Numbered from the stretch's first letter, positions 13,706 to 21,573 are shown. The stretch is DNA of 29,835 nt from Metaruminococcus_A sp964607135 (GCA_964607135.1 CAZSIV010000026.1:1-29835), one strand, 5' to 3'. Numbers and translations are program-made. The notes: generated by a model not told the origin, from the sequence alone.

Positions 13706-15157
13706 TTACCGGGTCATCTTGATCTTTGAAAAATCGTGTTCCTCTAAAACGGTGTTAATCTCGCCGATCGCATCGAGCTGCAACAGCTTTGTCCGCGCCT
13801 GCCGCACCTGGTTGACCGGCAGGATTGCCGCGGGCCCGGCGATACAGCCGCCTTCGCAGGCCATCCCCTCGATAAAGTCCTCGGTCAGCTTGCCGTTTTT
13901 CAGCAGGAGCAGCGCTTTTTTGCACTCCTCGGCCCCGTTGCATTTGACACAGGCGACGGAAAGCTCTACATCATCCTCCTGTAAGGATTGAGCGACCGCC
14001 TCGAAGACGCCGCCGCTCTGGGCGAATTTACGCCCGTAAATGCTGCCGGCGTTCGGGATGTCGGCATCTTCAAAGCCGATGTTCCGGCTTTCGAGCATCG
14101 CCGCTAGTTCCTCGAAGGTGAGGACGAAATCCACATCGTTTCCCGGAGTCATCCCCTCGGATTTTTTGGCGATACAGGGCCCGATAAAGACGATTTTTGC
14201 CAACCGGTCGACCGACTTGATCCAGCGCGCCGTGGCCACCATGGGAGAAACGGTGGTGGACATCTTAGAAACCAGGTCGGGAAAATGCTTTTGGATCATC
14301 AAAACGAAGGCAGGGCAGCAGGAAGTGGTCATCTTCTGGCCGTTTAAGAAGGCGTGGCGCAGCTCCTCCCCCTCGTGCTTTGCAACGGCGTCGGCTCCGA
14401 GCGCCACCTCATAGGCCTCTTTGAAACCCAGCTTCTCAATCGCGCCCTTGATCATCGGGACGGTTACGGTCGGACCGAACTGCCCTTCAATCGCCGGCGC
14501 AAAGACCGCGTAGACATGTTCGTTCTCCTTTAAGAGGTTGATGACGTCCACAAGATAGGAGACGTCGGAAATCGCGCCGAACGGGCAGGAGCGGGCACAG
14601 TTGCCGCAGGCAATGCACTTGTCGGACTGGATTTCGGCGATCTTGCTCTTGGAATCCATCGAAATCGCGTCGACCGGACAGCTCCTTTTACAAGGGCGGA
14701 CCAGGTCGGCGATGGCGTTATAGGGGCACGCCTTGGCGCACCGCCCGCATTCACGGCACTTGTCGGTGTCGATATACGCCCCTTTGCCCGAGATGCTGAT
14801 CGCGTTGAAGGGACAGGCGGCGACGCAGTGCTTGGCCATGCAGTGCTGGCAGTTTTCGGTCACCCGGAAACGGTTGATGGGGCAGCCCTCGCAGGCCGCC
14901 TTAATCACGTTTACCGTGTGGACTTCTTCGCCCGGCTGGGCGGCCTTCGCCTGGGTGAGCCGCACCCGCCCGCGGATGATCTCCCGCTCCTTGTAGACGC
15001 AGCAGCGGAACCGCGCCACATTCCCCGGAATCAGGTCAAAGGGAATCTGGTCGATGTTTTCCTCCAGCGTGCCCTCGAAGGCGAGTTCCGAAACCCGTTT
15101 CAGGACGTCGTATTTAACCTGCACCGCATCACTGGTGAAATTCGTTATCTTAGCCAT
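13706..15157 (-). CDS. [FeFe] hydrogenase, group-B-like, monomeric
   Basis: A 483-residue iron-sulfur protein. The N-terminal 90 residues are a family-specific domain. The ferredoxin part has cysteine clusters at C103/106/111/115, C134/137/140/144 and C181/184/187/191, plus C156/C160, indicating several [4Fe-4S] clusters. The H-cluster domain (about 210-450) has L1 'TTSCCPAF' (C280, C281), L2 'FIGPCIAKKSE' (C328) and L3 'MACEGGCIAGPA' (C434, C438). All four [4Fe-4S]H ligands and the proton-relay cysteine are kept, so it should be able to reduce protons or oxidise H2. The 'CIAKKSE' and 'CEGGCIAGPA' forms fit the group B hydrogenases of anaerobic Firmicutes. No maturase genes (hydE, hydF, hydG) are in the window. 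It lies 18 bases after the phosphatase gene. Confidence 0.88.
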   Translation of the reverse strand: MAKITNFTSDAVQVKYDVLKRVSELAFEGTLEENIDQIPFDLIPGNVARFRCCVYKEREIIRGRVRLTQAKAAQPGEEVHTVNVIKAACEGCPINRFRVTENCQHCMAKHCVAACPFNAISISGKGAYIDTDKCRECGRCAKACPYNAIADLVRPCKRSCPVDAISMDSKSKIAEIQSDKCIACGNCARSCPFGAISDVSYLVDVINLLKENEHVYAVFAPAIEGQFGPTVTVPMIKGAIEKLGFKEAYEVALGADAVAKHEGEELRHAFLNGQKMTTSCCPAFVLMIQKHFPDLVSKMSTTVSPMVATARWIKSVDRLAKIVFIGPCIAKKSEGMTPGNDVDFVLTFEELAAMLESRNIGFEDADIPNAGSIYGRKFAQSGGVFEAVAQSLQEDDVELSVACVKCNGAEECKKALLLLKNGKLTEDFIEGMACEGGCIAGPAAILPVNQVRQARTKLLQLDAIGEINTVLEEHDFSKIKMTR

Positions 15158-15175
15158 GTTACCAACTTTCTCTCA

Positions 15176-16348
15176 TCAATAATACTTTACATTTACAGTC
15201 TTGCCCAAAGCGCGGAGGTTATCGGTCAAGTGGTTGACGATCCGCTGGCGGATATTCAAATCGATCGGAAGATTCGGGTTTTGGTGGGCAGAGTTGATCG
15301 CGGTGCCGACAAAGAGGTTCAACCGGGTGCAGTCCTCCATCAGGAGCTTCGCCAGCATAGAGGCGCCGTTGTCCTGCTCGAGCGCCTTGATGTGGTCGTA
15401 CTCCACCCCCGATTTGACGAAATCCTCCAGGATTTCATTGGTCTTCGACAGGGTCAAAACCCCTTCGGTCACCAGGTCCATCCCGTCGATATAGCCGATT
15501 GGCGGGATATCCGCGTCGGTATAGCTGAGGCTGGTTTTGACCGGCCGGTTTAACAGCCTGCTGATGATTTGTGCGCTGCTTCCGCCGCAGACCACCCTTT
15601 TCCCCCGCTCGGCCATGAACTCCCGGAGGAGAACCGGGTCCTGTTCCTTGCTGCTCGGCGGGCCGGTGAACAGGTTGACCACCCGCTCGGGGAGGATCTT
15701 CGCCACGGCGACGGTTGTGTCGTCGCCCGGCTTTCCGGCATACAGGCTTTCACAGACCTGGGACAGGGAGAGGGCGAGCCGCGCCGCAGTCTTTTCTTTA
15801 TCGACGACGCTCTGAAGATGTGCCGCCGCGTTTTCCCACTGGAAACCGAAGTTGAGCACTGCGCCGACGCCGGCGTGGATCACTCCGTCCGAGAAAAGAG
15901 CAAAGGAATCGCCGATGGCGGTCTGAAAGCGCGCCTCCCGGATGTCTTTCGAGTTGATCGTCCGGCTCTCAAAGGGGATCTCCATAATCTTTCCGTTGCG
16001 CAGGAAGACGCAGGTCGGGTTGTCGAATTCGACCAGATAGGCTTCCCCGGAGTAGAACAGCTGGAGGATGCTGAAGGTCGAATAGGCGAGATGCCGGACG
16101 CTACAGATCGGCAGCGTGCTCGCGATCGTGTCCACGCAGTCCTCGATTTTTGCGCCTTTTGAAAGCATCGTCGCGATAATTTTGGATGTCAGGGTGGAGA
16201 GAATGTTGGCCTTTACGCCGCTCCCCAGCCCGTCCGCCAGGACAAGGATGACGAACTCGTCGGTTCGGATGATCTCCACCCGGTCGCCGCAGAGCTCCTC
16301 CTTGTATTTGATTAAGCTTTTATAAGATGTATCGATATAAATGTTCAA
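15176..16348 (-). CDS. SpoIIE/PP2C-type serine phosphatase of the hydrogenase operon
   Basis: A 390-residue cytoplasmic protein. Residues about 1-220 are a PP2C/SpoIIE phosphatase with metal-binding aspartates in the expected order: D39-G40 (LADGLGSGVKA), D154-G155 (LFSDGV) and D209-D210 (GDDTTVAV). Residues about 225-390 form a second domain, 'FTGPPSSKEQDPVLLREFMAERGKRVVCGGSS', not known to me by name but typical of phosphatases found beside sensory hydrogenases. It has no membrane part, unlike sporulation SpoIIE. The start is TTG at 16346-16348, overlapping the previous stop (TTGA), with AGGTGGG upstream. Translational coupling with the PAS-hydrogenase gene suggests that the two act together. 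Its phosphoprotein target is not in the window. Confidence 0.85.
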   Translation of the reverse strand: MNIYIDTSYKSLIKYKEELCGDRVEIIRTDEFVILVLADGLGSGVKANILSTLTSKIIATMLSKGAKIEDCVDTIASTLPICSVRHLAYSTFSILQLFYSGEAYLVEFDNPTCVFLRNGKIMEIPFESRTINSKDIREARFQTAIGDSFALFSDGVIHAGVGAVLNFGFQWENAAAHLQSVVDKEKTAARLALSLSQVCESLYAGKPGDDTTVAVAKILPERVVNLFTGPPSSKEQDPVLLREFMAERGKRVVCGGSSAQIISRLLNRPVKTSLSYTDADIPPIGYIDGMDLVTEGVLTLSKTNEILEDFVKSGVEYDHIKALEQDNGASMLAKLLMEDCTRLNLFVGTAINSAHQNPNLPIDLNIRQRIVNHLTDNLRALGKTVNVKYY

Positions 16349-18066
16349 GGCCTGCCCACCTCATCGTCATCATAAACTATCATGTCTTTCAGCTTGGTCA
16401 GGGTCACTTTGGTTTCGGCGGTCGTCTCACCCAGCAGGCTTGCGATCTGCTGCGCAACCCGCATCTGGTTGTCGATGACATTCTGCGCCATATCCACCGT
16501 GTCGACCCGGAGCTTATACATCTTGTCCTGCTGCTCGACCTCTTCGGTGATGTCGTTGAAGATGCCGATAATGATCTTTTGATCGGGCACATAGGTGATG
16601 CTCTGGAGAGTCACCAGGTCGTACTGCGGGTATTCCACCCGCTTGTCGGTGATGTTCTCATGAGTCTGTGCCACCAGTTCGAAATAAGAGGTGTCGATAA
16701 ACTCGTAGAGATACCGCCCAATCGCCAGATACCGCTTGGTTTTAAGCGCTTTTTCCGCCGCGAGGTTCATCTCCTGGATCACCATGTCGGTGTCAACCGC
16801 GATGATGATGTTCGGCGTCTCCGCCAAGATGACGTTGGAAAGGGACTGCGCCATCTCGCTCATATAGGGCAGGCACATCGAAAGCTTCGCCTTTTTCTGG
16901 TAGACGGCGATCGCCTTGTCGCGGCAGGAGGGGTACCCGCAGAAGCCGCAGTTCTGTTCCTTCTCCGGCGTGTCTTTGCCGATGCTTGCAAGGATGGAGC
17001 GGATGGTCGCCTCGTCTGGGATATCGTCGGTTTTTGTCTTGTCGATAAACGCTTTGTGCATCTCGACTCCCGCGTCGATTTTGGGAAATTCCCGCCCGTT
17101 TTTCTCGGTGTACTCCCGGATGTCAAAGGCCGCCTGGAACCGCTTGGTGCGATTGCCGTGAACGGCAGGGCCATAGATGCACCCGCCCTTGCAGGCGTTC
17201 GCTTCGATGACGCAGGGTTCGAGCTCGCCGTTTTTCATCGCTTTAAAGAGGTCGATGCACCGGTCGATGCCGTCGATGCTCATCACCTTTCTGCCTTTCA
17301 GCCCGCCCCGCTGCTCTAAGGATGCGATGATGCCGTCGGTGATCGGGTACATCCGGTTGATGCCGGGCTCCGCGCCTTCGAAGGGGCTTTCCTCCAGCTC
17401 CTCCGGGCGGATGCCCTCTTTTTCCAGCCAGTTTGCGACTTCGTCAAAGGTGAGAACAGCGTCAATATCGTTAGAGTGCATGACGTCGTTCGCCTCTTCG
17501 ATCTTCGCGATGCAGGGCCCGATAAAGATCACCTTGGTCGCCGCGCCGAGCCGCTTTTTCAAAAGCCGGCCGTGCGCGATCATCGGGGTGATGGACGGGA
17601 GCATGTTGGGGATCAGCTCAGGATAATATTTTTCGATCAGGTTGTTTACGGTAGGGCAGCAGGTGGTAATCGCCATCTGCTGGTCGGTTTCGGTCAGAAT
17701 GCGGTAGTACTCGTCCGTGACCATCGAGGCTCCCTCCGCCGTCTCCGCCACCGCGTCGAAGCCGAGCCTTTTGAGTGCGGTCACCATCTGCGCGGGCGTT
17801 TTAAAGGAGAAAGAGCCGATAAAGGAAGGAGCCAGAGAAACGACGACCTTTGCGTCGGACGCTATGTATTTGAGCACCTTTTCGAGGTCGCTCTGCACCG
17901 TTTTGGCGTTCTGCGGGCAGGCTTCCAGGCAGTGGCCGCAGAGGATGCACTCCTGCGGCATGATCTCTGCGCGGTCTTCTTTAAAGGTAATAGACTTTAC
18001 AGGACATACCCGCAGGCATTTATAGCAGTTTTTACAGTTGGCGCGTTTTAAACCGATGACGCTCAT
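16345..18066 (-). CDS. Hydrogenase-like H-cluster protein with PAS domain (sensory, group-C-like)
   Basis: A 573-residue protein. Two [4Fe-4S] ferredoxin motifs open it (C11/14/17/21 and C40/43/46/50). The H-cluster domain (about 70-320) has L1 'ITTCCPTVN' (C136, C137), L2 'FIGPCIAK' (C185) and L3 'NACKGGCIYGPA' (C292, C296), so the cluster ligands are intact. A further FeS motif follows (C373, C376, C381, C398; 'CGFCGYPSC'). A PAS domain covers about 415-515 and a helical tail 515-560. This order is that of the putative sensory hydrogenases of Clostridia, thought to sense H2 or redox state and signal through the PAS domain to a neighbouring phosphatase. ATG at 18064-18066 overlaps the previous stop as ATGA. 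No kinase or output domain is present in the protein itself. Confidence 0.88.
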   Translation of the reverse strand: MSVIGLKRANCKNCYKCLRVCPVKSITFKEDRAEIMPQECILCGHCLEACPQNAKTVQSDLEKVLKYIASDAKVVVSLAPSFIGSFSFKTPAQMVTALKRLGFDAVAETAEGASMVTDEYYRILTETDQQMAITTCCPTVNNLIEKYYPELIPNMLPSITPMIAHGRLLKKRLGAATKVIFIGPCIAKIEEANDVMHSNDIDAVLTFDEVANWLEKEGIRPEELEESPFEGAEPGINRMYPITDGIIASLEQRGGLKGRKVMSIDGIDRCIDLFKAMKNGELEPCVIEANACKGGCIYGPAVHGNRTKRFQAAFDIREYTEKNGREFPKIDAGVEMHKAFIDKTKTDDIPDEATIRSILASIGKDTPEKEQNCGFCGYPSCRDKAIAVYQKKAKLSMCLPYMSEMAQSLSNVILAETPNIIIAVDTDMVIQEMNLAAEKALKTKRYLAIGRYLYEFIDTSYFELVAQTHENITDKRVEYPQYDLVTLQSITYVPDQKIIIGIFNDITEEVEQQDKMYKLRVDTVDMAQNVIDNQMRVAQQIASLLGETTAETKVTLTKLKDMIVYDDDEVGRP

Positions 18067-18311
18067 GAATTCACCTTCTTCAGAATCTGATTTTCAAAAA
18101 ATTCTTCTACATTTGCCGGAACGACGGCATAAGACTCGTCGTCCACCTTGACGCAGACGCCGTTTTTGGTGCATTCGCCCATGCAGAAGGAGCCCTGCAG
18201 GGTGACGCGGTCCTCCAGGTGGTGGAGCGAAACCAGCCGTTCCAAAATTTTGATGATGTCCCTCGACCCTTTCAGGTGGCAGGAACTGCCGATACAGATG
18301 GTCACAGTCAA
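18063..18311 (-). CDS. Thioredoxin-like [2Fe-2S] ferredoxin (NuoE/HydC-type small protein)
   Basis: An 82-residue protein. The cysteine pattern C-x4-C (ICIGSSCHLKGS, near the start) and C-x3-C (SFCMGECTKNGVCVKVD, about residue 45) is that of thioredoxin-like [2Fe-2S] ferredoxins, as in NuoE and the small subunits of electron-bifurcating hydrogenases. It probably passes electrons to or from the hydrogenase-like protein encoded next. I chose TTG at 18309-18311: GGGAGGT lies six bases upstream. An earlier TTG at 18324-18326 would place the ribosome site inside the gene. It is the first gene of the operon and overlaps the next by ATGA. Confidence 0.82.
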   Translation of the reverse strand: MTVTICIGSSCHLKGSRDIIKILERLVSLHHLEDRVTLQGSFCMGECTKNGVCVKVDDESYAVVPANVEEFFENQILKKVNS

Positions 18312-18335
18312 GATAATACCTCCCAAAAAACAACA

Positions 18336-18386
18336 TTGACAGTTGATTCACAACATCATTATACCGTCTTGCGAATCAGCTGTCAA
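18336..18386. promoter_or_regulatory. Two Rex-box-like operators forming an inverted repeat
   Basis: AACATTGACAGTTGATTC (18332-18349) and GAATCAGCTGTCAATGTT (18373-18390) are inverted copies with one mismatch. Within each lies an 18-base Rex-like box with 4-base centre: TTGACAG-TTGA-TTCACAA (18336-18353) and TTGCGAA-TCAG-CTGTCAA (18369-18386). Against TTGTGAA-N4-TTCACAA the better half-sites match 7/7 and 6/7. One box covers the predicted start of transcription and the other the -35 region. Confidence 0.6.
18358..18386 (-). promoter_or_regulatory. Promoter of the hydrogenase-rex operon
   Basis: Minus strand TTGACA (18381-18386), a 17-base spacer and TATAAT (18358-18363): both boxes are full consensus. 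Such a strong promoter usually needs a repressor, and two Rex-like boxes overlap it. Confidence 0.85.
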
Positions 18387-18505
18387 TGTTAAAAAAAGAG
18401 AATTTTATTTCCTTTTGAACGGGGACTCCAAAGAGGGATTCGGCGGCCGTTTTAAAGGGGAACGACCGCGTGCTTCAAGCCGTTTCAGCCGGAGCCGAGG
18501 ATGCG

Positions 18506-19246
18506 TCAAAAGCCGAAGAGACGGGCGGCGGCTGCGACGGCAAAACAGACTAAAATCCCGGTGACGGTGGGGAGCAGGAAGGAAAGCGCCGTCCATTTAA
18601 AGCTTTTGGTCTCTTTGCGGATGGTCAGGCAGGTGGTCGCACAGGGAAAGTGAAGCAGGGAAAAGAGCATGGTGCACAGCGCCGTGACCCAGGTCCAGCC
18701 GTTTGACACGAGGAGCTCCCGCATCGCTTCAAGGTTGGTCATATCCACCATGCTGCCGTTTGCGAGATAAGCCATGATGATCAGCGGGACGACGATTTCA
18801 TTGGCGGGGAAGCCCAGAATAAACGCCATGAGGATGACGCCGTCCATCCCGATCAGCCGGCCGAACGGGTCGAGGAAGGCGGCGCAGTGGGCGAGCAGGC
18901 TCGTGTCCCCGGCCTGGATGTTGGCGAGCAGCCAGATGATCAAACCCGCCGGAGCCGCGACCGTCACCGCCCGGCCCAGGACAAAGAGGGTGCGGTCGAG
19001 GATGGAGCGGATCAGCACCCTGCCGACCTGGGGCCGCCGGTAGGGAGGGAGCTCCAACGCAAAGGAGGACGGTTCCCCTTTTAAAAGGGTCTTGGAGAGG
19101 ATCCGTGAGACGAGCAGAGTCATGAAGACCCCCAAAACGATAATGGCCAGCAGCCAAAGAGCGGACACGGCCGACTGGAAGGGCAGCGCCACGGCGCCCG
19201 CGAAAAAGATGGTGATCAGCGTAATAAAAGCCGGGAATGCGCCGTT
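18506..19246 (-). pseudogene. feoB: 3' part of feoB (ferrous iron transporter), cut by an inserted element
   Basis: The frame is open from TGA at 19247-19249 to the stop at 18506 and has no proper start; GTG at 19190-19192 is only an internal valine. The protein is the C-terminal membrane core of FeoB: 'NGAFPAFITLITIFFAGA', 'SRILSKTLLKGEPSSFALELPPYRRPQVG', 'RTLFVLGRAVTVAAPAGLIIWLLANI', 'DGVILMAFILGFPANEIVVP' and 'LFSLLHFPCATTCLTIRKET'. The GTPase domain and first membrane segments are missing. In relatives the homology normally continues upstream as C-N-G-R-F-P; here it stops exactly at the N, where the recombinase sequence begins. FeoB imports Fe2+, which hydrogenase-rich anaerobes need, so the cell probably has another copy or the element can excise. 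Confidence 0.8.
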
Positions 19247-20799
19247 TCAAAAAAGGAAACTTTCGGCGCGGAAAAGCACTCTCCGGCGCCGGGACGGCAG
19301 ACCAGCTTCAGATCGGTTCCGTCCCACTCGATTCTTTCCACCAGGAGGGAGAGGAGCCGTCTTTGCTCCGGCAGCGGGAGGAGGGGGAGCCATCCGCCGG
19401 ATTCCGGGAGGCGCTCCTCCCATCTGCGGCAGGGAGATGGCGCGGGGAAGCGGAGCTTCCGGATCCTGCTGCGGAGCATCTCGGCCTCCTCCGGAGAGAC
19501 CGCGCCGATTTCAACCAGCCGTTCCAGCTCTTCCCGGCCTCTATCCTCTTCCGGCGGGGGATCCCCGGCTTTTTTCATCTCCCTTCGAAGCAGGGAGAGC
19601 CTGCGGATGATCTCATCCAAAAGGGGGGAAACGGCAAACCGTTCCGCAATGAGGAGGTCGGCTGCCTTTCCGTTCAGGTTGGGGCATCCGCAGCCCTTTT
19701 TATGCAGCTTGTTTTTGCAGATGTAGTCGAAGCTTTCGTCGATTCGGCCCGAGCGCGGCTTGGCGTAAAGCTTTTCCCCGCAGTTTCCGCAGTACAGAAG
19801 CCCGGATAGAAGGGCGTAGCTGTTATGGAGCCCTCGCCGCTTTTGCTGTTCCCGCCCTTTTAAGAGGAGCTGGGCGTCCGCCCACTCCCTCCCGCTGACC
19901 AGGCTTTGATGCTTCCCGCGGGCGACCACCCATTCGGAAATGGGGCACTGGCGCTCCGTCCCCGAGATGCTGCTCCGCTTGTGGTAGCAGAGGAATCCGT
20001 TTTTTGCTTCGGGCGTTCCGCAGAAGCCGAGGGAGGCCCCGTTTTCCAAAAGGTAACGGCATCCGTCGCTGTCGGCGGCGGCGTAGACGGGGTTTCCCAG
20101 AAGACTGCGGATCCCCGGCAGGGAGAACGGGTTGCCGCCGCGGGTGCGGTATCCTTTTTGATCCAGAACCCGCTTGATCTGTGAAAGGGAATTCCCCGCC
20201 AGAAAGAGCCGGAAAATGGTCTGGACGATTTCTCCCTCCTCCGGGCAGTTCTCCAGCAGGAAGGAGCTCTTCCGCTTTCCGTCCAGGATGACGGTTTCGG
20301 ATTTCTTCGACCGGAATCCGAAGGGAGGGGTTCCCCCCAGCCAGCGCCCCTCCTTGGCGAGAAGGAACATGTTGTCCCGCACCCGCTCCGCGATCGTCTC
20401 GCGCTCCAGCTGGGCGAAGACGCTGGCGATGTACATCATCGCCCGCCCCATCGGGGTTGTGGTGTCGAACTGCTCCCGGATGCAGATCAGGCTGATTCTG
20501 AGCTTGGAGAACAGCTCCACCAAGGCGGAAAAATCCACAACGCTACGGCTGATCCGGTCGAGCCGGTAGCAGACGAGGCAGTCGAACCGCCCCCGGTCAG
20601 CGTCGCCCAGCAGCCGCTTGAACTGCGGGCGTTCCAGGTTTTTTCCCGAAAACCCCTCGTCTTCGTAAAGGAGGAAGTCCTCTTCGCGCACATCGCCGAA
20701 ATGGGTTTGGACATAAGCCCGGCAGAGCTCGGCCTGGTTGCCGATCGACTCCCCTCTTCCGGTGTATTTGGACTTCCTGCTGTAAATCGCGAATTTCAT
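19216..20799 (-). CDS. Large serine recombinase (resolvase/recombinase/zinc-ribbon)
   Basis: A 527-residue site-specific recombinase. Residues 1-150 are the resolvase catalytic domain with S7 (IYSRKS), 'YEDEGFSGKNLERPQF' and 'CYRLDRISRSV'. The recombinase domain (about 160-310) begins 'GGTPPFGF'. A zinc ribbon follows (C337, C340, C361, C370), then a coiled-coil arm about 385-440. These are all parts of integrases that insert elements at specific attB sites and need a separate directionality factor for excision. ATG at 20797-20799 follows GGGAGGCGG. Its last ten codons and stop lie on sequence shared with feoB, so its 3' end was probably defined by the insertion. It is strongly GC-rich compared with the amino-sugar operon. 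Confidence 0.92.
   Translation of the reverse strand: MKFAIYSRKSKYTGRGESIGNQAELCRAYVQTHFGDVREEDFLLYEDEGFSGKNLERPQFKRLLGDADRGRFDCLVCYRLDRISRSVVDFSALVELFSKLRISLICIREQFDTTTPMGRAMMYIASVFAQLERETIAERVRDNMFLLAKEGRWLGGTPPFGFRSKKSETVILDGKRKSSFLLENCPEEGEIVQTIFRLFLAGNSLSQIKRVLDQKGYRTRGGNPFSLPGIRSLLGNPVYAAADSDGCRYLLENGASLGFCGTPEAKNGFLCYHKRSSISGTERQCPISEWVVARGKHQSLVSGREWADAQLLLKGREQQKRRGLHNSYALLSGLLYCGNCGEKLYAKPRSGRIDESFDYICKNKLHKKGCGCPNLNGKAADLLIAERFAVSPLLDEIIRRLSLLRREMKKAGDPPPEEDRGREELERLVEIGAVSPEEAEMLRSRIRKLRFPAPSPCRRWEERLPESGGWLPLLPLPEQRRLLSLLVERIEWDGTDLKLVCRPGAGECFSAPKVSFFETAHSRLLLR
19240..19252. other. Probable attachment junction (element / feoB)
   Basis: FeoB homology ends at the Asn codon (19244-19246) and is preceded, in the feoB direction, by TGA where relatives have a Cys codon. 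Upstream sequence is recombinase coding sequence. The crossover should lie within a few bases of this point; the exact core cannot be set without the other junction. Confidence 0.55.
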
Positions 20800-20802
20800 T
20801 CG

Positions 20803-20927
20803 AACCGCCTCCCAAAGCCGTTTGTCATAGAAATGGATATGGCCGGGGATGAAAAATATAACCGGGGCCAGGCGTTTGGCAGTTCATAACAGAACCGATT
20901 TGGCAATAAGATAGAGCGGAGGCGGTT
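20803..20927. repeat. Inverted 10-bp repeats at two divergent starts
   Basis: AACCGCCTCC (20803-20812) and GGAGGCGGTT (20918-20927) are exact inverted copies. Each contains the ribosome site of a divergent gene and ends three bases before its start codon (ATG 20799 on minus, GTG 20931 on plus). The 105 bases between should hold both promoters; I see no consensus pair. Confidence 0.6.
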
Positions 20928-20930
20928 GAC

Positions 20931-21140
20931 GTGAGGAAAAGAGAGATCAGTCTGACGGTGTCGGAAATCCCGGGGGACTCCGGAGGGTGGAAGAAAGATG
21001 CGGCGGAAATCTTCGCCGATCGGCTTCAGGAGCTGTCAAAAGAGGGGGCAGACGGCGCGGACGAAATAGGACTCGGTCTGGATGAACTGATCGCCGCGCT
21101 GAAAAGGGGGCTGGGAAAAGGCCGGCACCGGGAGCCTTAA
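20931..21140 (+). CDS. Small acidic hypothetical protein divergent from the recombinase
   Basis: A 69-residue protein with GTG at 20931 and a good GGAGGCGG site. The first third is basic and beta-like (KREISLTVSEIP), the middle is an amphipathic helix (WKKDAAEIFADRLQELSKEG), and the end is another helix with a basic tail (LDELIAALKRGLGKGRHREP). There are no known motifs. Its position beside a large serine recombinase, in divergent orientation, is compatible with an element accessory gene such as a directionality factor, but that is inference from position only. A weak hairpin, CCGCC...GGCGG (about 21142-21158), follows. Confidence 0.5.
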   Translation: MRKREISLTVSEIPGDSGGWKKDAAEIFADRLQELSKEGADGADEIGLGLDELIAALKRGLGKGRHREP

Positions 21141-21150
21141 CGCCGCCTTT

Positions 21151-21517
21151 TTCGGGCGGAGAGAGCCCTGAAAAGAGCATAGGTTATATTAGCCGCAGGG
21201 CGGGGTGTCTCCGCTCTCAACCGCGGTCTGTGGGTCTGTGACCAGACTGGACAATCGCGATTCGCAGATCGCGCCAATAACAACGTTTTTTTCCTCAAGA
21301 CACGTTGTACCCGCTTCAAAAACCAGTAAAATGTGTAAAATGTTAAAGCCTGAATTGACAGCGGAAAATTGGGCAGGGAAGGTGTGCGATAGAGCCATGC
21401 TGTCACAGGCGTAAGCGGCGCAACGTATCCGGTGGTTCAAGGCTTCTGTGAAAAACGTTGTACCTTGATTGTTTTGTCTAGAACAACGCATCAAGAGAAA
21501 TTTCGCGATACAATCAA
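21151..21517. other. Gene-free stretch with short repeats
   Basis: About 370 bases between the small gene and the ROK terminator. No frame here looks coding. ACAACGTTTTT (21281-21291) and AAAAACGTTGT (21451-21461) form an inverted repeat about 160 bases apart, and ACGTTGTACC occurs as a direct repeat near 21302 and 21455. It may be remnant element sequence; no RNA family is recognised. Confidence 0.4.
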
Positions 21518-21554
21518 TATCGGTGAAAAGTCAAAGACTTTTCACCGATAAAAT
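21518..21554. terminator. Strong bidirectional terminator after the ROK gene
   Basis: TATCGGTGAAAAGTC (21518-21532), loop AAA, GACTTTTCACCGATA (21536-21550): a perfect 15-bp stem. It lies 24 bases beyond the ROK stop codon. Confidence 0.85.
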
Positions 21555-21573
21555 ATTTGATTTATAAAAATCA

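Noticed and set aside
18324..18326. TTG at 18324-18326 as start of the [2Fe-2S] protein
   Set aside because: The GGGAGGT ribosome site would then be inside the gene; TTG 18309-18311 sits at the right distance from it.
20803..20927. The 10-bp inverted repeats as recombinase crossover sites of an invertible switch
   Set aside because: Each repeat is a ribosome-binding region (GGAGGCGG) of a divergent gene, which is a simpler explanation. Large serine recombinases use longer, asymmetric att sites.
21189..21494. A 101-residue minus-strand frame
   Set aside because: Composition is not protein-like, there is no ribosome site and no recognisable domain. It lies in a repeat-bearing spacer.
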